A DNA stretch of 64,000 nt from contig OX352761.1 of the NCBI GenBank assembly GCA_947095585.1, positions 135,624,277 through 135,688,276 of the forward strand, written 5' to 3'. The notes beneath the pieces are model-generated. The model searched no databases. It was not told the DNA's origin and saw only the letters and a program-made list of their open reading frames with translations. A program made the translations under genes and the position numbers. This document shows positions 19,101 through 30,933 of this stretch, piece after piece (positions within the stretch are counted from its first letter, which is position 1; each line of letters opens with the position of its first letter). This DNA is from Nephrocerus scutellatus. Taxonomy: Eukaryota; Arthropoda; Insecta; Diptera; Pipunculidae.

Positions 19101-22100
19101 CATAACATTTCCAGGCGTTAAGGGACTTACATTTTCTTTTAATCCTGCAACCACCGAAGAACCTAAAAGCTTTGTAGTCGACATTTGCACGTTTTGGAAT
19201 TGTTTTTCGTTAATATACTTATTACGCTCTGTAAGTGGACTAATTTTTTCCTGTTTTATTTCCATTTTTGCTTGCAGTTGGGGCGGTTTTTGCTGTGTTG
19301 GCACTACTTTTTCAGTCTTTATTGTTTGTTGTGCATTGTTCGACAAATGAGATAGTCGGCGACGCTGTTGGGTTGTCTGTGCTATGGGTTTTACTTTGTA
19401 CCCTCCCGTTGGAGATTTTAGACGCAAGGTTTTTAAATGGCTACCAACGCCGGAGGATAAATTAGGAAATTTTCGTACATTCTGCAAAAAAAGATAAATT
19501 TAAAATAAACCAAAATTTTACCTCAGAGTTGTGAACTTGCCTTTGTTGGCTTACAGCTTGCTGACTTTAATATGATGACTACTTCTTTTCGAAAGTTTCG
19601 ATTATCTGATATATGAATACTTTCTTTGCAAACGACTTGAATTTGAGGATTCCAAATCATTTGCATTTCAACTTCAGCGTTAGCAGGAATCACATTCTCA
19701 GTCCAATCAATTGTGACATTATATAAAGGATTTATAGTTTTTGTCACAGTAACCTAAAATTCCATTGTTATTATAGGTAAGTAGGTATCAACATTTTACA
19801 TTTGTTAAGAAAAATAAGATTATAAGCGAAAAGTATCATAAATACAATAAACTTCTTTGGCGGTTGTCATATAAATAATAATAAAGTATGTTTCCGATTC
19901 TTGGGGACACAGAGGAAGACATATAGGATGAATAACGATAATTATTGCGTAGTTTCTTGAGACCATTAGGAACATGAAAAAGCTTTTTCGTGTTTTTCTA
20001 GGATTAAAACTTTGAACCTCCCGCTCATTCTAACGCACAAACCACAGGATTAAAATTATAAAAATAATAGAAACGAAATAATAACATTATGTGTATGCAC
20101 TCTGATTCCCGCAAGGTACTCTTGAATTAGAGTCTTGGCTCTGTCAACACCACGAACCCAACTGCCAGGTGTAGGTATTGGCATCGCTGATGGCTGATAT
20201 GTCTGACCAAGGTCTCAGAGGTAGCAAGGTACAACGTATACACTTATTAGTGTGTTATCATCGGAGGGCAACACGTTGACTGAGTCAATAGGTTGTCTTC
20301 TTTCTTCTCTTCTAATGAGACAGATTTGTATTCGACGGTCTTTATAAAATCTGTTGCAAAGAAAGCCAATAAATTTAAATCTGTTGAAACTATTCGTAAG
20401 GAAGGAAAGGTCGTTAATCGAGCAACTATGACTGCTTTGGATGACCACGATCAACTGACTTGACCTTGGAATCTCTGAGTGCAGCACAGAACGCTGGACC
20501 TGCACCACAAATGGACTACATACTCAGCTGGTCATAGGCTTTACAACAAGCTGGGGTAGACAAGTCAATACAGAGGCACAGCTATTCTGAAATAGCGGTA
20601 AAAATATTGACAGCTGTTATTTCAACGAGGAGGAATGAATACAAGATACCCAAAAAAACAACTTGACTTTGTCCAAGACCGCCTTTGGGAATTTGTGGTG
20701 GAAAACGATTTGTCGACATTCGAGGGAATGAGCTTAGATAAGGGCACAATCAAAGTGCAATGTTCCATTGAGCGCTCCTTCGAATGACTTTCATTAATGG
20801 TGGGACTATACCAGTCTTTGAAGGCAGTACCTTCTGGTAAATGCGATGATCTGCCTGCCTGGAAAACTTGGCCACAATAAATGGCAAGCAAGCTCACAAA
20901 AAGAGTGTGATGGATCTCTGCTGTTTGTGGGAATGGATTAACCACCATTCAAAATGCGTACGTACTACTTTCTTGGTCGTTCCTCAGTGCTTAAGTGGCT
21001 TAAGGAAAGTGGCGGAGATAAGGAAGACAAATCATAGACAATGTCAAAATTTTTACTCAGATTAGGTAACTTACACGAAAGCAAATCGGCTACTGCTCAA
21101 CTATGCAATAGTCATGAGAAGTTGCAAATATTAACTCAAATAATCCTTTTGCAAGAGCCATGTGTAGATCGTGGACGTATACGTGGCCTGGGCATGATTA
21201 ATTGGGGCACTGTCTTCTATCAGGAAGGCAGTGATCGTCCTAGGGCTTGTTTGATTATTCCAAAAAATATCTCACCCTATTTGCTGCGACAGTTCCGTTC
21301 TCAAGATCTTGTCGCAGTAATAATATCTTATCAGAAAGGCAGAAACCATTGTGGCATCTGCTTATCTGCCATAATAACAATAATATTCGGCGCGACAGAT
21401 GCGATCCAAGGCCTATCTTCTCGCAACCATTTGTGTTGTGCATGTATACTTTTGCACACAAATGGAAGGAACCGACAATTTAATGCCGTATTCGAAAGGC
21501 GAATTCAGAAGTTTTCCGTGACAAGATATTACTTTCTGATGTTTGTCAGACATTCGCGAGAGGTGGGTCCGTGAAAAATACTTTTGGTGTTTTCTTGGAT
21601 TCGAACTACGAACCCCCTGCTCAGAATTCCATGCCCTAACCACGGAGTCATGGCGCCATCTCAGCACCTCTATCAGTTCTCTGATATTCTGAATCTAACA
21701 AGCTGGGTTTAATGGTTGGACGCGATGCGAATTCTCAGCACACTGTCTGGGAAAATTCGACTTTAGCTATTGGACTATATACTCCCCACAGATTTATTAA
21801 TAAAAAAAAACATTGACAATGAGCCAACATTTGTGAATAGTCAGAGGAAAGATGTGATTGATCTAACCATGTCAAGCGACAAGGTGATCAATCAAATCAA
21901 AGGATGGAAAGTGATGAACGATATTTCATTGTCTGTCCATCGATTTACAAGCTTACGGCAAAGTGCAGAATTTGACACAATTCTCACTGACAGAAATCCA
22001 AAAGGAACTAACTGGACGAAATTCCAAGAGTCTCTAATAGCCAAAATAGCTGAAATTGAAGGAAGAGCACAAAATTGTGTATATCTTAATGGATAGCTTT

Positions 22101-25100
22101 AACAGAAAGGAATGGAAGGGGAAAACTGATCCCTAATGAAACAACAAAGTCTCATGGAAGTTTTTAAATAAAAAAATGTTAAAAAAAGATATTGATAGCG
22201 CCTGGGAGATTTATAGGATAAAACAAAAAAAATATAAAAAAGTAAAGAAGGCTAAACTCGAGTCCTATAAGAATTGCTGCTCTCAAATCAATGAGCTGAG
22301 AGGAACAGCAAGGATTTGCAAAATATTTCAGAAAGACAACAGAGCACGCTCAACTCACTCACTTTTACTAACTCCATGCAGGGAGTCAATGATATTTTAC
22401 TGCACATTCACTTCCCAGGAAGCAGAGTGTTAAGTGAATTTAATTATCACAACTTGGCTCCGTGTGAAAGAAATGTCATCCCAGGTATGTAGTAGGAAAG
22501 GTGGCTAAATCGGATGCAATATAATTCTCTATATCGTCCTTCGAGGACTTTAAAGCACCAGCTGCAGATTGAATATATCCATTTATGCTGAGCCATGGTG
22601 GCAATAGACTTATAGTGTTGAGGTGTATATTAGGTCGAATGTAATTAGAAGAAATTCTTTAAACAATCAGCACGCTTATCAGAGATCCTGTGAGTCTGCT
22701 CTTTATGATCTTATTTACAGGATTGTAAGGAGCATGATGGACGAAGTCTTTACCATAGCGGTGTTTATTGCCATTAAGGAAGCTTTTGCTACCGACTTCT
22801 TCACTCAGGAGATAGAGTAACAGTCGAAAAGCTCAGTTTACCTTAATCAATGTAAAAGAGCATTTGGAAATCATGGGGGCTGACCCAGAAAATGGTACAC
22901 TGCTTGTAATTAACGATAATCAGACCTATTCTCAACTATGCAGCAGTTGTTTGTCTAAAAATGGCTAAGAGGACAATAAACAAATTGCAAAGGAACGTCT
23001 ACTTGGTAATAACGGTCGCAAGCGCTCAACCCGGAAGATGCTCTCAATACATTGCTAAATCTGCCACCTCTAAAACTATTTTGGTAACGGAACCCATCCC
23101 TACGCTCCTGATGACAGTACTGTGCCCTTTCTTATATTCAATAGAGGATATACATTTCAATACCCTAGCAGGGAAAGTTGGAAAAGTTCAACGGAGATCC
23201 TTTGGGAATTCGAATCAAGATTCTTCACAGACTGTAGGAACCGGAGCAGGATGGTTCTTAGATAAGAATTCCAAGGAGGCATACGCACTTGGAAAAAGGT
23301 AAACTGTTTTTCAAAAAGAAATATTAGCTATTTTACAAGTTGCCAATAGGACTGTCTCTAAAAAGATACAAGGACAAAACCTTGAAATATGGAGTGATAG
23401 CCAAGCTGCTCTACTAGCACTGGAATCACCGTTGCCAACTCGAAGATTGTTCTGGAATGTAAGAGAAGATGGAATTCCGTCACTCTTATTTAGTTCATAA
23501 GAATAATAGGTGTCATAAAGAAATAAAAGGAAATGAATCTGCTGATGCAATCGCAAGAAGTGGTTCTTCCGATGTTTCTACTGGTCCGGAACCCATCTTA
23601 GGCTTAAGACAGGCAAGCTTAACTATTAGTATTCGAAGATTTATGAAAGTCAAACAGGAGCACTGTTGAAACTCAATAAATACATGTAGAACTATGAAGA
23701 ATTTTGTGGATAGGCCCAACAAACACACCACCAAGTTTAATTTAGCAATATCTAGAAGGAACTGTCGGAACATGGGCGGTTTACTCTCAGGGCATAACCC
23801 GACTGGAAGTCATGTATTCAAGTTAGGACTTATATTGGATCCAATATGTAAGTCCTGCCTGGAAAAAAGACAAAACAACTATACATTTTTTTTGTAGCTG
23901 TCCTGCTTTTCTAGACTAAGGACGAATGTTTTTTGTGTGGATATAATAACGATGGAAAACTTCGATCGTTAAAACTAGTATTTCTTTCGATTTGCAGGGT
24001 AGAGTTAAGATATCTCTCTCGTGGTTTTGGTTTGACGTTCTATTTGCAAACAGTACCGATAGTAAGGTTTGATTTTGCGTTTCATTTGCAAAGTTTTGTA
24101 ACCAATACTGTATCTTTGCTACCCGTCGGCAACCGACGGTCAAGGCTTCGTTTACTTAGCAAGATAGCGAAGAAAGCAAGCAGACTCGTTTCTCAGTTTG
24201 TTGTTCTTGTCAAATTTGGTTTCGGTTTGGCGTTCTATTTGCAAGGCATTTGCTACTAACAGGGTTTCCGTAGCTATGACAGCTTATCCTTGGATATGGT
24301 TTCGGTTATGGTTTAAGCTAATCGAAAGAGGCATATATCAAGTACTTCGCTTTCTTAAGGTTATGAAGAAATTTGAACACCGAACTCACTGGGAACGAGA
24401 AAAATGAACCGAAGATCTGTGTGCCCTGGTGTGGTTTTTCTCCAATTCCAACTGTAACATATATATATTCTTTTATATTATCAAATGACATCTTTGCGCG
24501 ACTTCATTGTTCGCCTGGCAAAGTACGCTCAATTACTTCTGGCTTAACGCCACTGCACAGCACAAGTACTTCATTTTCTTTTTAAATTCTCTATATTAAC
24601 TTCACTTGCCCGTGTGTTTGTGGATTTGTGTGTCATGGAATCTTGCGATCAATTTTTAACCCACTTCCTACAGCCCGATTTTATTGAAATTTGGCACACA
24701 TGTATATCTCCCATGACAACACTTTCTATTAAAGTTTGAGGCCCCTCGGCCCGCGGGGTCGGGGGGCTCCCATGCAAATATTTTACAAAATTTACCCGAT
24801 TTTCTTTAAATTTTGTACACATGTGTGTCTTCGATGGAAAACACTTTTTGTAAAAATTTGAAGCGAATACAATATACAATTTTTAAATATCGCTATATCA
24901 CATCAGATCACGGCAAAGTATGAGCTCTGTGCTTTGTGAGCAGCGCTGTTCGCTGCCGTTGCGGCATTTGGTGGATGATTTTGCCACAAAACGAGCACGC
25001 AGAGTGTGTGTGTGTGTATCCCCGATTAGAGAATTTACAAGAAAAATTTTAATTTTTATGGGTTGTTTTTTTAAGTTACTTAGATCACCAGTCAAAAAAC

Positions 25101-25674
25101 AATCGAGCGATTACAAATATGTATACAATTTTAGTAAATTGATCTTCAATATCAGTTTTTGTAATTACTTAAATGAAGAAGTTGCCTAAACTGAACATCA
25201 TTGTGCATACATTCCCAGCTGTCTTGAAAGTTCAACCCTTAAAATTTTATCCTCGAACATGTTTCATAAACTTCTTCTTCTTGGAGAACCAGAAAAAAAA
25301 AACTTTCCTTTGATTTGAATCGATCTAACAATTGGTTTCCACGGTTTCAACTATAGTATGATGTTATGGAGTTTGTCAAAAATAATGTACACAATTATTT
25401 AAGAATGCAGAACCAGCAAAACCTACCACTATTTCATCCTCGGATGGGTTGATAACCTTGAGAATCCTTTTGGCCGCCTTGGTCACTGGGACATCTTCGA
25501 ATTGAACAATAGCTTTGGCCGTAAAAGGAGCCATAATAACATTAGTTGGCTCACGAGATTCATTCTGCTTTTTATTTTTCAAACGCTGGGGAGTTAAATT
25601 TATCTATAATAAAATCTAGATGTTTATTAATTCAAGAATTTCGGCAGAAATGCGCAAACCTCAAAGGCACTCAT
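13188..25674 (-). CDS. asp: Abnormal spindle (ASPM family)
   Basis: Six coding exons on the minus strand: 25660-25674 (MSAFE), 25427-25603, 19541-19753, 13880-19481, 13511-13812 and 13188-13457. They join in phase to 2,192 codons, somewhat longer than Drosophila Asp (about 1,950). Residues about 6-125 form the ASH domain (MAPFTAKAIVQFEDVP, DNRNFRKEVVIILKS). A low-complexity linker follows, with Cdk-like SP sites. A calponin-homology region is at about 960-1090 (NPCLFVKKSPHKETKD, EFDYAFNNLAVDLRDG). A long train of IQ-type helices runs from about 1095 to 1950, and a helical C-terminal region (ARYNSTTANTFQEGGLV) is close to Drosophila. Asp binds microtubule minus ends and calmodulin, and focuses spindle poles; ASPM loss causes microcephaly. 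Oddities: intron 3 (19482-19540) uses a GC donor, and intron 2 (19754-25426) is filled with transposons. Confidence 0.95.
19482..19540 (-). other. asp: GC-AG intron in asp
   Basis: The donor is AAG|GCAAGT and the acceptor TTTTTGCAG; length is 59 bases. Splicing there gives PTK-NVRKFP, matching the Drosophila order KNPRKFP. The nearby GTAAAA at about 19520 cannot serve, because the frame meets TGA before it. Confidence 0.75.
20240..23915 (+). mobile_element. Decayed LOA/R1-like non-LTR retrotransposon in asp intron 2
   Basis: Antisense to asp. Fragments appear in the expected order. A possible ORF1 piece reads KKQLDFVQDRLWEFVVENDL and EGMSLDKGTIKVQCSIERSF (20640-20790). Endonuclease follows with LLQEPCVDRGRIRGLG and RACLIIPKNISPYLL (21140-21290), then DVIDLTMSS and GTNWTKFQESL. 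Next come reverse transcriptase pieces (HAYQRSCESALYDLIYRIV near 22675). An RNase H region has EIWSDSQAALLAL and EIKGNESADAIARSGSS, and the tail is LLSGHNPTGSHVFKLGLI with a Cys-containing end near 23860. Many stops and frameshifts. A SINE interrupts the endonuclease. Clade is inferred from RNase H plus the endonuclease style. Confidence 0.7.
21371..21657 (-). mobile_element. tRNA-derived SINE, copy 3
   Basis: Minus orientation. It keeps the longest head of all copies, GGCGCCATGACTCCGTGGTT, with AGGGCATGG before the GAGCAGG segment, so it may be close to the ancestral tRNA-like form. The B box is degenerate (AGTTCGAATCC). The tail is ATAATAACAATAATATT. No clear target-site duplication found. 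Confidence 0.7.
23916..24590. repeat. Internally repetitive AT-rich stretch
   Basis: GGTTTGACGTTCTATTTGCA near 24030 and GGTTTGGCGTTCTATTTGCA near 24225 form a diverged direct repeat, with related GTTTCATTTGCAAAG near 24080. No coding signal; it lies within the asp intron. Confidence 0.4.
24590..25060 (+). repeat. Dispersed repeat family A, copy 2
   Basis: Begins TTCTCTATATTAACTTCACT, then GCCCGTGTGTTTGTGG, CCCACTTCCTACAGCCCGAT and two ACACATGTGTNTC-type motifs, ending after a hairpin-like GTGGATGATTTTGCCAC and CCCCGATTAGAGAATTTACA. It lies in the asp intron, about 0.4 kb from exon 2. Confidence 0.6.
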
Positions 25675-25689
25675 TATGTATGACAGTAA

Positions 25690-27270
25690 CCGCGATCAGT
25701 CTAAAACGTAAAAAAATTAATAAACACTTTCACACACAGATAAAGTTACAGAAAAAACAAAGTTTATAAAAAACACATTTATAAAACGGATATTTCGCAA
25801 TAAATAAACAGAAAAGTCCTCTGTGGAGCAAGAATAGTTTGCAGAAACACAAAAATGGAGAATCTGAAATGCGTTAACCGTTTGTTTTTTCGATTATTCG
25901 AACTAAATTTCCATTACTTCTATATTTTATTAAATTATTAGAAATCATACTCGTAAGGCACTTTCATTATAGAATTTGTTGATGAGATGTTATAATTTCA
26001 TTACGTTTATATTATATGTTCTAACTTAGCCTTGTCAACTGTCAATTTGATTTGTAGTTTTATCTAAAATACTTTTTTTGCTATTGAACTTGTGTGCGGC
26101 GCGCTATCAGAATGGTTTGGGTATTTAATAAAGTTATCTCAAATGCTCTTAAGTATAGTACACATTATCATTGCTTCATGCCATCATCACTGCAAGCCAT
26201 TGTAAGCATTTATAATGAAAGCATTAAAATGATTGTTCATTCTCGAAAACCTATAGTTTCTCATGAAAGTGTAAAGCAGTCATGACAAACGTTTCGTGTA
26301 ACGTAACCCAAAAATGGAATAATGTAATGAATATTTAAAAATAGTGTTACAAACGTTACAAATTTAAAAATCTGTTACATAATGAAATCCTTACTGTTAT
26401 GACACTTTTTTATTTCCGTTTTTTCGTTACGCGCAGTAAAGTAAAATTGTCTAACATCTGTTACGAATTTATAATAAATACATATATTGTTTGTTCGTCG
26501 ACAATTTTGGGCTGTGTGAATACACATTTATTTATCGATCATTTTGCTGTTTGAATAACCGTTATTCCTTTAATAAATAAGCTCTGGCGATAGGCATGTC
26601 GCACATGTTGTTGGGGTATTGCAAAGTGTTTCAGAGTAGAACAAAAAAAAGGACGGTTTTAAGAAAAAACAAGTGTAGAGGAAATTGGTGCAGTCGGAAT
26701 TTAAAAAAATTTTAGTTTTAACATAATTTCAGCGGAAATGATCGATTGTTGAACTATTTACTGTGAATGGAATGCCACTCAACGCGGTAAAATGCAGCGG
26801 ATTGCAACATTTATTTGATTCTATATGTCAAAAATTAGTTACTACAATTAACCGGCAGAATATTCGTGATCACATTATGGAAAATTCGAATATAATATAC
26901 ATCTAGATCAATGGAAAATGTACATTATATTTATTTTAATTAAATAAAACGAATTCATTATTTAAGTTGTTTTAAAAGGAATAAAGAAATAAACACAACC
27001 GTTTGTTTTCCAATTTAAGAACCCTAAGCAAAGATATTTAGAAATAACGTTATAACGTCGAGAAACGGAATTTTTGATCTTAATATAACGTTATAAATAA
27101 AGTTTCGTATTTAAATTATTTTTAAAACGGATCAATGGTGTAAAGTAAACAAAATAGCATATAAATAATAAGTAGATAATAATATTATAATATATACTTT
27201 AGTTTTAATTAGCGAAAAAAGATAATACAATATTTTTGTATTTTTTTTAAATTTGTTATAACACAAAGGT
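25690..27270. other. Intergenic, asp 5' flank
   Basis: AT-rich sequence upstream of asp. A 63-codon frame at 26094-26285 has no recognisable feature. No repeat class identified. Confidence 0.4.
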
Positions 27271-27384
27271 CCCTTCCATTTATGTCCAAAAATATACATG
27301 CACAACAGAAATGGTCGCGAGAAGCTAGGCCTTGCACCGCAACGGTCTGTCGCGCCGAATATTATTATTATTATTATTATTATA
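27271..27384 (+). mobile_element. tRNA-derived SINE, copy 4, 5'-truncated
   Basis: Only the 3' half remains: CCCTTCCATTTATGTCC, AAAATATACATGCACAACA, GGTCGCGAGAAGCTAGGCC, then CGCGCCGAATATT and an ATT run of about seven units. 5' truncation is usual for target-primed retroposition. Confidence 0.7.
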
Positions 27385-27872
27385 ATACAAAATGCATTCA
27401 AATTTTTATTTAAGCTTACATTGTGTTCATCATATCTCTGAACAGTTTGTTTTTCCTCATTTTTGTGTTCCAAATTTCAATACTTTTTTCTGTAAGTACT
27501 CGTTAAATTACACATTTGTTTACCATGGTGTCAGTCGCTAATGTTGCTGTGCTGTTTGAAACAAATTATTGCATGTTTGAGGTTTATCATTTATGTCAAA
27601 TAAAATTTTTTGTCGTCATATAAATTTAATATTGTAAATGACCTTTTACATTATGATCTTAATTTTGACAGTTTCTTATTAACATATTATTCATTAGTAT
27701 ATGAATAAGAAACTCTCAACTATAAATTTTCAATGGCTAACTACAGTGTTTTGCTTTAAATAAAGTCTTCTCATACATTCAATGGGCGTAGGTTGAGGCT
27801 CACTTTAAAATTTTCTGAGAAATTTGTAAAATTTTTTTGTCTACAGTTAATATTTTTTGGTTTTCACCTTTA

Positions 27873-28198
27873 TGCCTGAAACACAAACACGCTTCAGCTT
27901 CGGCTTCGCCTGACGTTTACGAGTTCAGCCATACGATTTCAATGCTTCCTATCACAATGTCACTTCGGCTTCAACGTTTCGTTTGGCAATCGTAAAGAAA
28001 AACGTAATGTTACGTAACGAAGCTACAAACGGAAGCTCTAGTTCAAAAAAACTGAACATTTGCTTTGCCTGGCAGTTCAAGGCAGAGAACTGTGGCAGAA
28101 CTCTCATTTGAGAAATGCCATATAGAGAAAAGCAGATTCAAAGCGGCTGCATCGTAACGCAGCGAAGACGAAGCTGAAGCGTGTTTGTGTTTCAGGCA
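27873..28198 (+). mobile_element. PIF/Harbinger-type MITE
   Basis: A 326-bp non-coding element with terminal inverted repeats of about 30 bases. The left end starts TGCCTGAAACACAAACACGC at 27873 and the right end is its reverse complement, finishing GTTTGTGTTTCAGGCA at 28198. TTA flanks both sides (27870-27872 and 28199-28201), the target duplication typical of PIF/Harbinger transposons. Confidence 0.8.
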
Positions 28199-28201
28199 TT
28201 A

Positions 28202-29480
28202 TAGATAGTACTCCGAGCGCGTTGTGCGTAGGAATCTACATAATCCATTTTTGTTGACGCATTTATCAGAACACACCGAATCCGTCGGACTCCGACTTCA
28301 AGTACTGGAAAATGTCATGTAATAATATCCGATACTTGAACCTTGTTAAGATTTGCCGTTGCCGTTGCGTGTGGAGCTTATTTGCTCGATTTCGTAGCTA
28401 ACTTAATCAACCTATTTTATTAAATTATGCAATTATGAATTAAATCGTTTTTAAACAAAAATTGTTTTCCAAAATATAAGTTTGTTATTTTTCAAATATG
28501 TGGATTTAAAATTGTCGTACAACGTACAACTCTCCGTGTATCTTATCTTTTAATATATTTTAACAGGGGATGTTTTCTATTATGCGTTCCAATTGAGTCT
28601 GTATTCCATTTAGTTAAAATGTGATATTTTTTAACTGTGGTAAAAAACTTTTGCTATTACAAATGCAATAGTTAAAGAAGGCAAAATTTTGATTTTTTGA
28701 TAATAAGAGATATTTGCTGTATTCTATTATGTCTTTCTAAGCCCTAAGCTGGATGTCGCTGTGTTTGCATGCGTTTTTAGTTTCTCACAATTTGTATAAA
28801 GCGAAAAAGCGCATTTGACATAAATTGATACCAAGCCTTTTCAAGTCGTCGGATTTACTGGTTAATCTTTGGATTAAGCCTCCATTCAAAGTTTGTTTGT
28901 TTGTCTGTATGGAGATAAGATCAATTATGTCTCGTTATCACGCTTGGATTGGACTGGAAAATAGAAAAATTATAAAGGTAACTGGATTACAAAAGTAGTA
29001 TTAGTATTTTTACAGCATATTATGTACTTATATTAAAAAATAGTGTAAATGTAAGGAGACACCCAATGAAATGTAACTGTTCGTAAGCACATAAAATATT
29101 TGTAATAGTAACCATTTAATTCACAAAATTCGTAACGATTTTTTTGGGGAACTTTTTTTCTGTGAAAAAAAAAATTATTTTATATTTATTTTATTTTACA
29201 TACCGAATTTCATACGAGTCGCTTGAGAAATTGCTTGGTGCTTTCCACACCCTACTGGCTAGATCCCAGAATTTCTACAGGAACAAGGGTTATAGTCGCA
29301 TCTTAGTCCTACTTACCGAATTTCATACGAATCGCTTTCTTTATACGCGCCACACGCACTACACGGGCTTTACGCGACACGAGACCCACGTTTCACAATT
29401 GTGTTAAAACTAGCCTCACTAAATTATAACTGGTAGAAGCCGAGATTCTCGTATATGAGTTCCTACCGAAAACTTTCCAC
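28202..29480. other. Intergenic with minor direct repeat
   Basis: Mostly featureless. TACCGAATTTCATACGA occurs twice (29201 and 29316 regions), suggesting a fragment of a dispersed element. No gene supported. Confidence 0.35.
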
Positions 29481-29779
29481 TACTATAGACACACGAGCTA
29501 ATGTATTCTGCTATGCAAACGAACAACTAAGGGGAAATTGCATCAATACAACCAGCACCATTAATTGAGCATGTTTCAAAGAAAGCTGATCAAACACAAA
29601 GGATGATCAATATTCAATGTACGGATGAAAACGCGATATGACCGGCGTGCGAACTGTTGAGGATTTGAGAAAGGGAATTTCATCTGTTTTTACAATCCCA
29701 AGAGAATAAAAGGAAAATCTCCGAAATTACAGCAAAGTTGGGAAGCGTTTACAAGATCATTAAGCGGATCAACGATCTA

Positions 29780-30290
29780 TTATATCTGATCCAACAAAGC
29801 CCATTTGTAAAATGAAAGTTGTCGACATATTAACATCGTACAACGTCAGGAAGAGTACTGAATCTGTTAGTGACAAAAAGAACGAAGACGGGGGTAATGT
29901 AACGAAAATACACTTCCACTTAACAGCGCAATCACTAGACTCAGTATAAGTAATATTGTACATTTAATTATGTAGTGAATTTTATATAAGATTATACCAG
30001 TATGTTCTGGTGTTTGCTGGGTGGTTAGAATAGAATAGAAAATAATAGAACCTTCTCTTAACTCCTGATTAAGTATAAATACCCCATACTTTATCGAAGT
30101 GAGTAGATGTAGCAGTGTTATATATAAATATAAGTGTTAATGTTAATATAAGTGTTTCTGTTTTCTGTAAATAATAAGTAATCACAAGTGTTAGTTTGTG
30201 AACTCTGGTTATTTGTGAATTAAAGTTGTAATTTGAGAATTAACGAACTAGTGTTATGTTTTTATTTGCAAAATCCAATAGAAAGGTCGA
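29780..30290 (+). mobile_element. Possible LTR retroelement 3' end (low confidence)
   Basis: A frame reading CKMKVVDILTSYNVRKST is followed by a purine-rich stretch (AAAAAGAACGAAGACGGGGG) and then sequence starting AATGTAACG, with TATAAATACCCC near 30074 and a GTGTTA-rich end. This resembles a polypurine tract plus LTR, but I see no matching 5' LTR or clear pol domain. Confidence 0.3.
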
Positions 30291-30873
30291 CCTCTATTCA
30301 TTTTAAAAAATACAATAAATACTGATTAAAAGCAGCAAACATAATAATTAATAAAAGAACAACTATAAATGTATTTACAAATAATTTATGTATTAAATTC
30401 TAAAACGTAAAACTAAAAAAATGCTCAATACAATAAAAAAGATTAAGAATTCTAGCAGCGGTCCTGAAGAATAAATACACCATCCACATTTATGATCCAT
30501 GAAAAGCAAAAATATTAACATTAAACAGTGTTGCCAACAAACTCAATTAGCAAATAAGTATAAATAAATATGTTAGATAAAAATTGATTAAAATTATAAA
30601 AAAATATTTTCTTAGCAACTATTTGCTTTAATAGAATGGTAGAAAATTTAGGACTGTACAAAATATTAATCAATTTTTCAGTTAAAATCTTTGTTTATAT
30701 ACATTTTAAAGGATAAGGATGACATTAAAACGGAAGCTTTAGTTTGCCACATTCCGGACTCCCGATTACGAGTCCCCTTGCAATACATGTCCTTAATATA
30801 TTATGTAAGCGATATATTTACATGCCGTCATGCATGCACACAAACGAAAATGTTGGAAACAACAATATCCTCA
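30291..30873. other. Intergenic, tld 3' flank
   Basis: AT-rich and nothing recognised, other than the tld polyadenylation signal at its right edge. Confidence 0.35.
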
Positions 30874-30879
30874 TTTATT
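30874..30879 (-). promoter_or_regulatory. tld: Polyadenylation signal of tld
   Basis: AATAAA on the minus strand, about 55 bases past the tld stop codon. Confidence 0.55.
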
Positions 30880-30933
30880 TCTGCATAAATACCCCCACCC
30901 CCCCCTTGCAAGACTCTGGGCTGTGGTATCTTT

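Noticed and set aside
20000..20055. Another SINE head, with TTTTAATCC-like B box
   Set aside because: Only about 50 bases resemble the SINE (GAGCGGGAGGTT and onward) and key bases are changed; too weak to list as a copy.
27132..27473. 113-codon minus-strand frame near 27.3 kb
   Set aside because: It runs across the SINE fragment and its ATT tail (poly-Ile run), so it is not a gene.
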